Source: Voacanga thouarsii
Taxonomy: Eukaryota; Streptophyta; Magnoliopsida; Gentianales; Apocynaceae
Assembly (NCBI GenBank): GCA_026120185.1
Contig: JANUWF010002342.1
Coordinates: 4,159,001-4,223,000, forward strand
Reading direction: 5' to 3'
DNA length: 64,000 bases
The position numbers were made by a program, and so were the translations under genes. Below the pieces are notes generated by a model, which saw only the letters and a list, made by a program, of their open reading frames with translations, did no database searches and was not told the DNA's origin. Shown one piece after another: positions 34,544 through 46,653 of the stretch. Every line of letters begins with the position of its first letter. The first letter of the stretch is position 1.

Positions 34544-35812
34544 TATTAGGAAATATGTCCTCTTAGACTAGGTTTCTGATGTAAACATCGAATATTTTAA
34601 TAAAAGAATTTATTTTCAAAAATTATTTGTGAATTTACATTTTATTTGTGCATAATTGCGCTTGAAAAAGATCCATTGTGTTTAAGTAAGTAGTCCATAT
34701 GAATGGAGGTCTTTTACAGTAAGGTATGGATCACGAGTTACTTAACAAATAAATGTTCGTTCTTAATCGATTAATGAGAATGGGAATCTCATCATGTCTA
34801 GGTTATTATGTTGTAAATTCCAAATGGGGAATGGCTTACCTTTAGCCAGTGAGTAGTCCACTCACTTCATGACATAAGCATATTTTGAATACGTAGAACA
34901 TGACCTGTAGCAGTAGTTTCTTAAAGTACTACATGATAGAAATTTAGACCACTACTGCTACAATGTGGATTAGTACTTTACAACGTGAGTATGAGTCGGT
35001 GGTTTGACGAAGTTGGAAGCATGTACTTTGATATGCTATAGTTGAGGTTTTATCGTAGGGTCAATATACTTGCATGTTGGGTATGTGTAACTAGTTAGTT
35101 AAGACAGACTTGTACAAAATAATTTCTATACTATATCGTCCCTTGTGGTTGTCTAAATTATCTAAATATTCAGGGCCCTGGGAAACATGACTTGGATGTT
35201 TGCTTTAAGGTACCTCCCTTGAAAACCGGAAACAATCCAAGAAGTTAGGGATCATTGGACTAGAAGTTTAAGGATAGTAGATGTCATTTAAAGAGGTGTT
35301 AGTATACTTCTTCCTCTCTAAATGTACGGCGATGTATAGAGGGGTATTTTAGTCATTACACCTGTAGGTCGGAGACTTTGCTAACGCAGCATTGTCCTTG
35401 GGGTCAATATTTCTTTATGGTGTTATTAGAAAATATTTAAAATGTAAAATACAACTATTTATATGGCAAGGGTATTTTGGTCATTTTAATAGCCAATGAG
35501 GTGTGTCTTTTGGTTCCCAATATAGACTGCGAGTCCGAATTAAATATAGAATAAAGAATTGATCTTAAATTAAATAGAATTTATTTTATTTAAGTAGCTT
35601 GATTTAATTGTTGGGTTAGAATAAAATAAAGATTCATAGAGAGAGAGAATTAATTAAATTAGTTTGGTGGGTTAATTAATTATTCAGGGCTTTGGCCCAA
35701 TTTGAATAATTAAAGATTAACTTGAGACTAAACTAATATATGTTTATTTATTGAACTAGTTTATTTGGGTTGGGAAATTAATTATTTGTTGGACCATTTA
35801 TTTGGTTCTAAT

Positions 35813-37834
35813 TGAGGGACGGGAAAACAGAGGAAGCATGTTTGAACCGAAAAAAAAAACAGAGAGAAAAAACGCAAGCCTTAGAGGCCACACGGAAGCG
35901 TGAAGATCATACCTTTGCGCTCCTTAAACCTACTAGGTTGAGTAGGAATGGATTGAACGATAGGAATCGCTTCGCTTTGCCCACTTGAAGAATCTTCCGG
36001 TTGAAAACCTGCTAGCCTCCTACTTCGCCTGGTTTGCATGAACACCAAGCCTTTCAGCTCTCGGAATATACCACAGTCCAACCTCTAGTCGGTGAACACA
36101 ACGATGAAGAGGAACGGTCTCGAATCTCCTTGGTTCTCTTGCTATTGATTAGCAAAGAAACAAGAAGAACAACAGATGAGAGGTAACGTGAGAGAGAGAG
36201 AGCTAGACGTGAGAGCTTATTTTTGGTTAGGAGATCAGGGTTTTCTTTTTTCAGAGACTTGTTTATTGGTTAGTTAAAATTAGGTCTCTTATTATCAAAT
36301 AAACATATCCCCGGGATATCATATTCCAAACACCCGGATGTTATCCTGAAAATAAGTTTGGCTTAACCCTAAACTCTTCTTAACCGTATCTGAAAAAAAC
36401 CTTAAGGTCCAAGCTATTGGGCCGGAAAAATATTTATTATTTCTCTTGGACCCAAGAGGCCCAAAATAATAAAAATTAATTATTTATTTTTTGAGCTTAT
36501 ATAAATAACCCAACAAATAATTAATGAGCCCAAATGAACCAAAATAATTAATCTTTAATTATTTATTTCTTGGGCCTATATAAATAACCCAATAAATAAT
36601 TAAATATTAATTATTTTCCCTAGTTTAAGCCCAGGTTAATTTCCTAATTATTCATACTGGACCTAGGCCCTGAATAATTAATTAACCAATTAAACTAGAT
36701 AATTAATTTCTCTCAACTCATATTTTATTTTATTTATTTATTTTCTTCCAGTCTAATAATAAATTAGACATCCTGAATAAAATCAAATAAAATAATATCT
36801 TCTTGAATTGAGACCAATTCCTCAACCCAAAATTAGTTAGGACTTACGGGCTATTTCGAGGACCAAAAAGACACATCGCCTTGGCTGCTAAAATGACCAA
36901 AATACCCATGCTATATAAATAGCTGTATTTTGCATTTTAAATATTTCCTAATATCACCATAAGGAAATATTGACCCCAAGGACAATGTTGCATTAGCAAA
37001 GTCTCCGACCTACAGGTGAAATTACTAAAATACCCCTCTACACATCGCCGTACATTTAGAGATGAAGAAGTGTACTAACACCCCTTTAAATGACATCTAC
37101 CATTCTTAGGCTTCTAGTCTAATGATCCACGACTTCCTGGAGTGTTTCCACTTTCCAAGGGAGCTACCCTAAAGCAAACATCCAAGTCATGTTTCCCAGG
37201 GCTTTGAACATTTTAGACCATTCGAACAACTACAAGGGGGGATATAGTGCAAAAACTATCTTGTACAAGTTTGTCTTAACTAACTAGTTACATATACCCA
37301 ATACACAAGTATATTGGTTCTATTATAGAACCTCAACTATAGCATATCAAAGCATATGCTTCCAGCTTCGTCAGACCACCAACTTATACTCAAGACGTAG
37401 AATACTAGTCCACGCTGTAGCGGTAGTAGTCTATGTTTTTATCATATAGTGCTTTTATAAACCACTACTACAGGTCATGTCCTACGTATTCAAAATACGC
37501 TTATGTCATGAAGTGAGTGGACTACTCACTGGCTAAAGGTAAGCCATTCCCCATTTGGAATTCATAACATAATAACCTAAACATAATGAGATTCCCAATC
37601 TCATCAATAGGTTAAGAACAAATGTTTATGTGTTAAATAACCCGTGATCCATACCTTACTGTGAAAGACCACCATTCACATGGACCACTTATTTAAACAC
37701 AATGGGTCTGTTCCAAACGAAAATTGTGCACAAACAAAAAATAAATTCACAAATAATTTCTGAAAATAAATTCTTTTATTAAAATATTCGATTTTACATC
37801 AGAAACCTAGTCTAAGAGGGCATACAATCGAACA
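35813..37834 (-). mobile_element. Solo LTR of the copia-1 family, inverted and nested
   Basis: The complement starts TGTTCGATTGTATGCCCTC (37834 downward) and ends ...cccgtccctca (35813). It is homologous to the copia-1 LTRs over most of its length, though about 200 bases longer. It is bounded by a perfect 5-bp duplication ctaat (35808-35812 and 37835-37839). It shows that the same family kept transposing after copia-1 had inserted. Confidence 0.93.
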
Positions 37835-37993
37835 CTAATGAGAATAATTAATTTAGTCCAAAAGGCTAAACCAAGAGTCTAATGAGCCAATCTAGTTTAA
37901 CCTAGAGTTTTATTTAGGTTACACAAGTATTGAGTACAATGTTGTTTTTTTTTTTTTTTTACACTGCTTCTTCTCTGTGAAAAAGAAGGAGGC

Positions 37994-37995
<2 letters not shown>

Positions 37996-38032
<37 letters not shown>
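37996..38032. repeat. (TC)n microsatellite in the copia-1 3' LTR
   Basis: An uninterrupted tc run, longer than the homologous tract in the 5' LTR. Confidence 0.96.
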
Positions 38033-38034
<2 letters not shown>

Positions 38035-38398
38035 GGAAAAGTTCCTTAGTCTGTGAGTTGTTCACCAAACGGAATTAGGCAGGCCATATATTGGAAGACC
38101 GAGAGTTTGGCGTTCACCTACATGCAAAGATGGAGTAGGAGGCTTACAGGAATTGCACCAGAGGTTTTCACCAACACACCTACCCCGCTTCCACACATTC
38201 TGGTCCAGCCTACTTTGAGAACAAGAAGAAAATGTTAGAAATTTTTCCCCTCAAAATCTGGACAGAGCCTAACCAGCGCCGGCTAGGGCTGCCGGAGCTG
38301 GCGCCGACTTTGTTCGGGAGTTCCCAATTCTTCAGTTTTTCCAGTTTTTAGGTTTTCGCTTCCGCTGCGTGCTCTATGTTTTCCCTTTTAGGCTTTCA

Positions 38399-39717
38399 AT
38401 CAATATCAAATAGATTCCTTCCTCTGATATATTTAGACTTTATTAATTTTACCTGGATTTTGTTTAGTTAGATGCATACCTACCTCTCCAACTTTAGACT
38501 TGTACATGCAGTAGGTGATGTTTGGGCTTGTTCTCCCAACTTTGTCTCCCTGGATCATACCCTCTTCTTTAGCTTTGTTTAGGATTCTTTGATAGTAGGT
38601 CAACAAATATTGAGAATAATATTAGCAACATTGGATCCCCTTTTTAGATTCCACGTGCAGCTAAGAAAAATGCATAGTGAGAGACATTGATTATAACAAA
38701 GAAATTGGAAGCATATATGCATATTCATAGATAAGCTTGGCAAATTTCTCCTCAAAACCATGACATTAGAGCATCTTGTCAGTAAAACTCCCACTCTACT
38801 TGAACTTTTACTTTTCCCATATCAATTTTTAGTACCATGAAACCAACTTTCCTTTTTTTCGGTTGAGGTAATGCACAATCTCATGATTGACTTTGATATT
38901 ATCATTGATTGTTCGATTGATGATGAAAGCTGCCTCGATACAAAGGATATTCTTGTTAAAAATGGTTTTAAGTCGTTCTGCTAAAAATTTGTTATGACTT
39001 CAAAATAAACATTACATAGAGATATAGAGCAAAGGTATTCCACTTTAACTACTTGATCAAATTTTGGAACTAGGGTGATAAATGTGTGGTTCAAAGCTTT
39101 TAGAAGACACCCTTGTTCAAAAAAAGATTGCACGATTGATACCACATCGATACTCACTATATTCCAGTATTTCTTGTAAAATATGTGAAACATGCCATTT
39201 TGGCACTGGGCTTTTTCCGTGATACAGAGAAAACAATTCCTGATTTCATCATATGAAGCGATTCTACATAGGGCTGAATGGTCAGTATTTGGGATAGTAC
39301 TATGAACGAGCCTATCTATGTCATCAGGAAAATATAAGATTGGAAAAGGAAAAGAAATAGCTATAGTAATCCCACACTAGCAATGTTAATTTGAGGTCCA
39401 ACTATTGTTCGGTATAAGCAGTTGCTAAATGGAATTGAACTTCCTGTGAGTGATAGTAGATAAATGAAAGAAACATGTATTGGCATCGGCCTCTTCCAAC
39501 CATTTGGACTTTACCTTATCTCTCTACAAAATTCCATCTTTGATGAGCATTTCACTTGTTCAAGTTACAAGTTAACTTCTAACTAGTTCCAAGTTATGTG
39601 CTCTTTAGGGAAAAACTTGTAGCTGGTCAATATGGTCCCTAAGATTTTTTATGGAGGATTGAACATGGTCGAAAGTTGTGCATTCTATATTCTCAGGGCT
39701 ACCTTTGTCATGAGTGT
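38399..39717 (-). pseudogene. LINE ORF2, linker and reverse transcriptase fragment
   Basis: Downward from 39717 the minus strand reads VQSSIKNLRDHIDQLQ, then KVKSKWLEEADANTCFFHLS, the linker before the LINE reverse transcriptase. At 38981-39193 it reads QSFFEQGCLLKALNHTFITL and then VPKFDQVVKVEYLCSISLCN, the finger region. Near 38920 it reads ...EAAFIINRTINDNIKVNHEI, and near 38610-38650 KKGDPMLLILF at the place of the RQGDPLSPYLF motif. The catalytic FADD part was not found. Copia-1 interrupts the ORF at 38398 and copia-2 at 39718. Confidence 0.85.
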
Positions 39718-40131
39718 TGTGCTGACTTCCATCCCTCAACAAAATCCCACATCGATTTACAAAGGAACAACCATGTCCCACATCGAAATTCTAAGCCTTG
39801 TCCACCAACATTGGGCCTTATAAATTAAGGCCATATTTGGCACTTTAAATTAACAACACACTAAGAACATGAGTCCATAGTTTATTAAGCTTTTGTTTCT
39901 TTGTGGTTCTCTTATTTTTGTATTAATTGGTATTTAGTGTCTTAGGAATACTTTTCTAAAGGCTTGTAAAAATTGTCTTCTTCATAGTGAAATTTTTGTT
40001 CTGCCTCCACCTGTAGACGTAGGTCATTTGACCGAACAACAAAGTCCTTATGTTATCTCTCTCGTATTTCTTTTCTCGTTATTTATTTTTATCTGCATTA
40101 TTTTTTTGTTATCTGTGGCCTATCCCCAACA
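39718..40131 (+). repeat. copia-2 5' LTR
   Basis: It starts TGTGCTGACTTCC and ends tatccccaaca, followed by the primer site. A TATA-like box (ccttataaatta) lies at 39817-39828. It is shorter than the 3' LTR by about 87 bases. Confidence 0.86.
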
Positions 40132-40134
40132 AAC

Positions 40135-40146
40135 TGGTATCAAAGT
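40135..40146 (+). promoter_or_regulatory. copia-2 primer binding site (initiator tRNA-Met, decayed)
   Basis: tggtatcaaagt lies three bases after the 5' LTR and matches tggtatcagagc at 10 of 12 positions. Confidence 0.82.
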
Positions 40147-40169
40147 AACTAACTCTTAACTCTGTGGCA

Positions 40170-40990
40170 ATGACGCTAACAAAGACTAAGGTAAAGAAAT
40201 TCGAGCGGGGTGTCAACTTCTGCATGTGGTAACTCAAAATGGAGGCCATCTTAATTTAAGACGAGGTTGACTTAGCCTTGAAAGGAATAGAGGAGAAACA
40301 AGCGGAGATGACAATAGTGGAATTTGAAGACCTGGATAAAAGGGTGAGATCAAGTATTATTCTAAATTTCTCTAATGAGGTTTTAAGAGAAGTCGCTTCT
40401 AAAAATACAGCCAAAACTATGTGGGAAAAGTTGAAGGCTTTGTATATGAAGAAGACAGTGGAGAATCGGCTCTACCAGAAATAAACTTTGTTTACTCTTT
40501 AGATGGCTAAAGGTACATTTATTACTTCACATCTTGATACATTTGATTTTCTCATTATAGATTTGAGTAATATTAATGTAAAAATAGATGATAAGGATCA
40601 GACCATTTTATTGTTGTATTCTCTTCCCCAATCCTTTAAGTATTTTTGAATACTATGATGTATGGAAAAGAAACTATCTTGTATCATAAAATTAAATCTA
40701 CTTTGAAATCAAAAGAATGATTGATAGAGATTTAATTGGAGAGGTTAGTGGAACTCATGTTGAAGGTTTGGTGGCTAGGGGTAGATCCGAAAATAGAACT
40801 TGTGGTAGTAGTAAATCAAAATCTAAATCCAAATCTAGACATAGAAATTTGGTTTACAATTATTGTCATAACAAAAGGACCATTAAGTTTGAATGCTTAA
40901 ATTGAAAAATAAGGATAAGCATAAAGAAAAATCTACTGTTGCTGCTGAAGCTAGTGTTGTAGTAGATGAAAGTGAAGGAAATATTTTCTC
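40170..40990 (+). pseudogene. copia-2 gag remnant
   Basis: A first frame from the ATG at 40170 has FERGVNFCMW and then, in the open part 40278-40484, VRSSIILNFSNEVLREVASK and AKTMWEKLKALYMKK, typical copia gag helices. After stops it continues with SHLDTFDFLIIDL and LLYSLPQSFKYF. A Ser/Lys-rich stretch (KSKSKSKSRHRN) follows, with a damaged zinc knuckle (YNYCHNKRTIKFECLN). At least five stops or shifts are visible, so it is inactive. Confidence 0.85.
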
Positions 40991-43900
40991 ATGACTAATA
41001 ATAGGACAAGGTTTGAAAATGAATGGATTTTAGATTCGAGTTGTTCTTACCATATGTGTCCCAATAGGGATTTGTTTTCTACTTATGAAGCTTATAACGG
41101 TGGAGTTGTTTTGATGGACAATAATGTCGTTTATAATGTTCTGGGTAAGGGCACAGTTCAAATTAAAATGCATGATGGTATTGTGAGGACTCTAACTGAT
41201 GTTAGACATGTTCCTAATTTGAAAAAGAATCTCATCTCTTTAGGCACCCTTGAGGCTCTTTGGTGTAAATATGCAGCTGAATGTGGAGTTATGAAAGTTT
41301 GTAAAAGTGCTCTTATTGTCATGAAAAGTTTCAGGTCTAGAAGTTTGTATATTTAATAGGGAACTATTGTCACAAGTTCTGTTGTAACTTCTACATCAGT
41401 TTTATCTAATTCTGACATCACTAAATTATGGCATATGTGTTTGGGACATATGAGTGAGAAAGGTCTATGCATGTTGAGTAAGAGAGACCTTTTGGATGGA
41501 TTAAATACCAGTGCATTGGACTTCTGTGAGCATTGTATTTTTGGGAAGTAGAAAAGTGTCAGCTTCAACTCACCAGTTATTCACTGGACTAAAAGTAGTT
41601 TGGATTATATTCATTTAGATATTTAGGGTCCATCTCATGTCCCATCTAAAGATGGTGCTAGGTATTTGTTGACTTTCGTTGTTGATTATTCAAGGAAAGG
41701 TTGGGTTTATTTTCTGAAGAATAAGAGCGATGTTTACCTAATTTTCAAACGGTAAAAAGTTTTAATTGAGAAACAATAGGTAAACAGATCAAGTGACTGA
41801 GGACAGATAATGGCATGGAATTCTGTGAAAAGGAATATAATGAATTTTGTAAGAATGAAGGAATCGTTCGGCATTGTACAATGAAGATGACGCCTCAACA
41901 AAATAGTGTTGCAAAACGTATAAACAAAACTCTTTTGGAAATAGCACAATATATGATATCAAATGCAATGTTGACAAAGGATTTCTAGGCAAAGGCAGTT
42001 TCTACAGCTTGTTATATTGTCAATCGCATTCCTTCTGCAATTCTTAATTTTAAGACTATTGTGGAAGTTTGGTTAGGTACACCTACTAATTACTCTGATT
42101 TGAAAGTTTTTGGTTGTTCAACATACATGCATGTAAATGATGGGAAATTGGAACCTAAAGTTAGGAAATGTATTTTCCTTGGGTATGCTTCTAAGGTGAA
42201 AGGATGAAAATTGTAGTGTCCAGATCCCAAATCACCAAAATTTGTACTTAGTAGAGATGTTACATTTAATGAATTATCTATGTTAAATTCCAAAAAGGAG
42301 TTTTCAAGTTCTTCTCATGTAGATGAAAATAGTACACAAGAGTATGTGGAGCTTGAAATTGGCAGTTCTGATCCTTCTAATTTGATTTCTTCTGTTCAAC
42401 AAAATTCAGTTCATAGTGATGAAGAAGATACAGAAGAAGAGTATTCCATAGCTAGGAATAGATCAAGAAGGGAGATTCGATCACTGCAAAGATATGCAAA
42501 TTTAGTTGCATATGCTTCATCAGTTGCAAAAAAAATAAATGGAGATGGTGAACCGTCTACCTACAACGAAGCTGTTTCATGTGAAGATTTAGCTAAGTGA
42601 TTGATTGTAATGAATAAAGAAATTGAGTTCACAAAAATGAAACTTAGGTCTTTGTAAAGCCGCCTTTGGAAAAGAAAATTGTTGATTGCAAATGGGTCTT
42701 CAAGAAAAAGGAGAGTACTCTCGGGGCTAAAAATAGAAAGTACAAAGCAAGATTGGTTGTAAAGGACTATAGTCAGGTACAAGGTGTTGATTTTAATGAT
42801 GTATTTTCACATGTTGTTAAATATAGCTCTATTCGTGTTTTGCTTGTTTTAATTGTTATGTATGTTTGGAATTGGAGCAGTTTGATGTCAAAACAACCTT
42901 CTTGCATGGTAATCTTGAGGAACAAATTTACATGAAGCAGCCTGAGGGATTTAAAATTGAAGGAAAAGAAGATCATGTTTACCTATTGAAGAAATCTTTG
43001 TATGGATTGCAGCAGTCTCCAAGACAGCGATATAAGAGGTTTGACTCATTTATATTGAGTCATGGTTATTCAATAAGCATATACGACTGCTGTGTTTACT
43101 TCCAGAAGTTACATGATGGTTCTTACATATATCTGTTGCTCTATGTTGATGACATGCTCATTGCTGCTAAGAATCTGGTAGAAATTAATGTCTTAAAAAG
43201 ATAGTTAAAGAGTGAATTTGAGATGAAAGATTTAGGAGCAGCTAAAAAGATTCTTGGCATGGAGATTAAGAGAGATCGAGCTCTTGGGAAGTTGTACCTG
43301 ACTCAAGAAAAATATATTGAGAAAGTTTTGGAGAGATTTGGCATGAAAAATGCAAAACCTGTAAGTACTCATTTTGCAAGTCATTTTAAACTTTTAGCTG
43401 CTTAGTCACATAGTTAAATGAAGAGGAAGATTATATGGCACAAGTTCCATATTCTAATGCAGTCGGCAGTATAATGTATGCAATGGTTTGTACTCGTCCG
43501 GATATTTCACAAGTAGTCAGTATGGTTAGCATATATATGTCTTGTCCAGGAAAAGCATATTAGCAAATCGTGAAATGGATTCTTGGATATTTACGAGGTA
43601 CTTCAAACACTTGTTTGGAGTTTGGAAGAAGTAGCAACACTTTGGTTGGTTTTGCGATTTTGACTATGTCGGAGTTCTTGACAGGAGAAGATCACTTATT
43701 GGTTATGTATTCTGCATTGGAGGCTGTGCAGTTAGTTAAAAAGCTAGCTTACAATATGTAGTGACATTGTTTACTACGGAGGCAGAATATGTTTATTTGG
43801 CGAGCTCAGTCTGCATAAAGGTGTAACTACAATTTACTGTGATAGTCAAAGTACTATACGTTTGACTAGAGATCAAATATATCATTAGAAGACGAAGCAT

Positions 43901-44060
43901 ATTAATGTGAAGTTTTACTTCATTCAAGATATCATTGTTGAGAAGAAAGTCTTTGTTCAGAAGATTAATACCAAAGATAATCCTACTGACATGCTTATGA
44001 AGCCTCTTCCAGTATTCAAGTTCAAGTAAAGTCTGGACTTGATTGGCGTTCACTGTTCGT
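40991..44060 (+). pseudogene. copia-2 pol remnant (protease, integrase, RT, RNase H)
   Basis: The protease region reads WILDSSCSYHMCPNRDLF, with the active-site Gly replaced by Ser. Integrase is seen as LWHMCLGHMSEKGLCML and CEHCIFGK, then a decayed core, then LKVFGCSTYMHV at about 42100. An acidic linker (42280-42600) leads to the reverse transcriptase: DCKWVFKKK, YKARLVVKDYSQVQGVDFND, a frameshift near 42866, then FDVKTTFLHGNLEEQIYMKQ and the catalytic YVDDMLIA at about 43142. RNase H remains as TTIYCDSQSTIRL and NPTDMLMKPLP. Many stops separate these pieces. Confidence 0.88.
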
Positions 44061-44146
44061 GATTTGTGGTCTTTAGACTTCTGTGGAGAAGATGAAACAA
44101 AACTGCTATGTTTGAGTTTGGGATGTAAGTCAAGGTGAAAATTTTT

Positions 44147-44647
44147 TGTATTGACTTCCATCCCTCAACAAAATCCCACATCGATTTACAAAGGAACAAC
44201 CATGTCCTACATCGAAATTTCAAGCCTTGTTCACCGCCTTTAAGCCTTATAAATTAAGGCCATGTTTGGCACTTTGAATCAACAACACACCAAGAACAAG
44301 AGTCCATAGCTTATGAAGCTTTTGTTTTGTTGTGTTTCCCTTGTTTTTGTATTAATTCGTGTTTAGTTACTTAGGAATACTTTTCTAAAACCTTGTAAAA
44401 ATTATCTTCTTTTATAGTGAATTTTTTGTTTCGCCTCCGCCCGTGGACATAGGTCATTTGACCAAACCACGTAAATCGTTGTGTCTTTCTCTCTTATTTT
44501 CTTTCTCGTTATTTATTTTTCTTCACATTATTTTTCCTTATTATTTCTTTATTATCGTCTTATATGGTTTTGTCATTAGAGTTTTTATTTGCGTGGTTTT
44601 TGCTATTGGAGAAGTTTTTAGTTTGTTCTTGTGACCTATCTCTATCA
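44147..44647 (+). repeat. copia-2 3' LTR
   Basis: It starts TGTATTGACTTCC and ends cctatctctatca. It is preceded by the purine-rich caaggtgaaaa at 44131-44141, the likely polypurine tract. It carries a roughly 90-base segment near its 3' end (44540-44630) that is absent from the 5' LTR. Confidence 0.86.
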
Positions 44648-45390
44648 GTGGGTCTACAGCTTAGTTGGAAGGGTGCCCTTTACTGGACTACTTCAAGCTT
44701 CCTCAATGGTCACTGCTGCTGAAGTATCTCGAATCCACGTAGATTTAAACTTGAAAGGTCTGGGGCCAGATGGAATAGATGGGTTGGTTTTATGCAGTAG
44801 CGATTTGTGGTTCGAAGCTAAAGTCATCAGCTGGGCACACTGGCTTGAGGGAGTACCAATCTCTAGAGCCATTAACCATACCCTTATTTAGCCGTTTTTG
44901 AATATTAGCTTTTCCAACCCCTCTTATTATTCCATGTAACAAGGGAAGCCTACAAAACCAAGAACTATCAATCCCGCTACTTTTATCATCCTTTTTAAAA
45001 CTATGGTCTGCTAAAATCCCTAATTTGTCTGATGTTATCCTAGAAGTCCTGTTTGAAAGGAGGAACCACCAGTCATACTGTCATGGAGTATAACGTGGAT
45101 CATAGAGTACAATGCAATTAATCATAATGTCATCTGACACAGTAATCTAAATATTTAGTGTTTCCAGCCAAGGGCCAAGCGGCCCAAGCCCCGTCACAAG
45201 AACAAATTGAAAATGCTAGAAACTAAAATATTTGAAAATTTTAGATATTTTAACATAAAAAGAGGTGTTAGTTTTGGAGAGGAAAAGAAAAGGAGGTCGG
45301 TGAGAATCCACAAGCAGCTTAAGAGCTCTCATTACCCCGAGTCTGCCCATCCCATGACAGTGCAAAACAGTAACAATCATATCTGAGATG
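44648..45390 (-). pseudogene. LINE ORF2, N-terminal endonuclease fragment
   Basis: The ORF2 start is readable on the minus strand at about 45388: MIVTVLHCHGMGRLGVMRAL followed by KLLVDSHRPPFLFLSKT, the usual first residues of a plant L1 endonuclease (there NCRG-x-G and LFL-x-ET). Further down, at about 44930-44990, it reads NNKRGGKANIQKRL-like words in shifting frames. Near 44700-44760 it reads GPRPFKFKSTWIRDTSAAVT and IEEAWSSPVKGTLP, the end of the endonuclease. The middle of the domain is missing or unreadable. The endonuclease nicks target DNA to prime LINE insertion. Confidence 0.8.
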
Positions 45391-45650
45391 GGGCAGGGTA
45401 TGAGCCCACCTTGGCCGTTGGATTGCTGGGTCGAATGCCATCCTCTATTAATTCCACAATCTTTGGAATGTTCTTATCCTCAGTGACACGTATATGGGGA
45501 TGGCCTGATATTGAAGCCTTTTTAATATATAGGAATCTTCTTCTGATCACTCTGATATTTTCCTCTGCAATGCATCCCTCAACTTCAACCTATTGGAAAT
45601 TATATTGGTCATGTGACTGGTCGATAATCTATCAAAATTGGTAGAAAAAC
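45391..45650 (-). pseudogene. Probable LINE ORF1 C-terminal fragment before ORF2
   Basis: A minus-strand frame reads RRFLYIKKASISGHPHIRVT, then EDKNIPKIVELIEDGIRPSN and TAKVGSYPAP, just ahead of the ORF2 start. I do not recognise it from its residues. Its place directly upstream of ORF2 is the reason for calling it the end of ORF1. It could be an unrelated exon remnant. Confidence 0.4.
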
Positions 45651-46594
45651 TGTACCGTTACCATCCTTACCCATACGTATCATTTTATTATATTTGTACA
45701 CGGCTAACATTCCAACCCTTCATTCCAAGGAACTATTTTAGAATTTATTTGATAATTTAATTAAGTATTTAAAATTTATTAATTAAATATTTATTTTATT
45801 GAATATATTTAATAAAGAATAATATCTAATAGTTAATTAATTAAGTACCTTGAATAATATTTTTTTTTTATTTAATTGATTAAGATGTACTAAAATCATA
45901 TTATAACTTTTAAACGAATTGAAAATTACTTAAGACTTCATATTCAAATTTTAAATTCTATAATTCAATCTTCAAACTTCAATTTTTAAAATTTAACATT
46001 TAAATATTTAATTTTCAACTTTCAAATTTTAATTTTTTCAAACGAGCCATTAGTAAATAACTTAATATGATACTTGGGTTAAGAATCAAGTTAATAATTC
46101 TTCTTACATCTCCCGCTCTCGAAACCCAAGTATCATACATGTCCCAAAATATAGTCTTAAATATCGGAAGAAAAGTACTTAAACATAATAAGATTAAGTG
46201 AATGCCTAAAATTTTTTTCAGTTTATTTCTATCTTTTCATACATACTCAAGAATGGAATAGGCTAAAAATGATTTATCATTTTTTACCACCTAATTGGAG
46301 GACATTTTTGCCTTTGGAATGGCGGGTCCAGTTGAGTTGCAATGGATTGATATGAATTGAAATGTTCGAAGGGTTTATTGAAACAATTAGACATTTAAGG
46401 TGAGAATAAGCCAATACAACAAATTTAATGATATTAACAGCTATTTTTGGACATAGACTTGGAATAAATAAAATGTATTGCCACATGGAACAGCGATTCG
46501 GATCCTCTAACCGCTCTTAAAAAAAAAAAAAAGTAAAGAAACACGCGGCGGTATTCACTATGCTGAGGTGAACACCGGGTAGGTGAAGTTGGCT

Positions 46595-46653
<59 letters not shown>

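Larger units (their letters stand above)
27009..38398 (+). mobile_element. Ty1/copia retrotransposon copia-1, defective, with a nested solo LTR
   Basis: It consists of LTRs of about 1.82 kb at 27009-28827 and 34544-38398 (the second carries an inverted solo LTR), an initiator-Met-type primer site, a 1.7 kb leader, and decayed gag-pol in the order gag, protease, integrase, reverse transcriptase, RNase H. That order is diagnostic of copia. The long LTRs resemble the Tork/Angela type, which is inference. The word tcaat occurs at 27004-27008 and again at 38400-38404, one base off the exact expected place, so a 5-bp target duplication is likely. It split a LINE ORF2. Confidence 0.9.
34544..38398 (+). 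repeat. copia-1 3' LTR, split by an inverted solo LTR
   Basis: It starts TATTAGGAAATATGTCC (TG decayed to TA) and ends ggctttca. Homology to the 5' LTR leaves off after tttggttctaat at 35812 and resumes with ctaatgagaataatt at 37835. It is about 1.83 kb when the inserted DNA is left out. Confidence 0.9.
39718..44647 (+). mobile_element. Ty1/copia retrotransposon copia-2, defective, short LTRs
   Basis: LTRs 39718-40131 and 44147-44647 share gacttccatccctcaaca, aatcccacatcgatttacaa and ttaaggccat.tttggcactt. The internal part of 4 kb is decayed gag-pol in copia order. The primer site tggtatcaaagt (40135) differs slightly from the initiator-Met site. The Tork (Tnt1-like) lineage is suggested by the protease and RT words, which is inference. 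No clear 5-bp target duplication was seen. It sits within the LINE ORF2 between its endonuclease and linker pieces. Confidence 0.9.

Noticed and set aside
44443..44891. Plus-strand frames of 63 and 86 residues that could be a small membrane protein and a second peptide
   Set aside because: The first lies in the copia-2 3' LTR and the second is antisense to the LINE endonuclease fragment.
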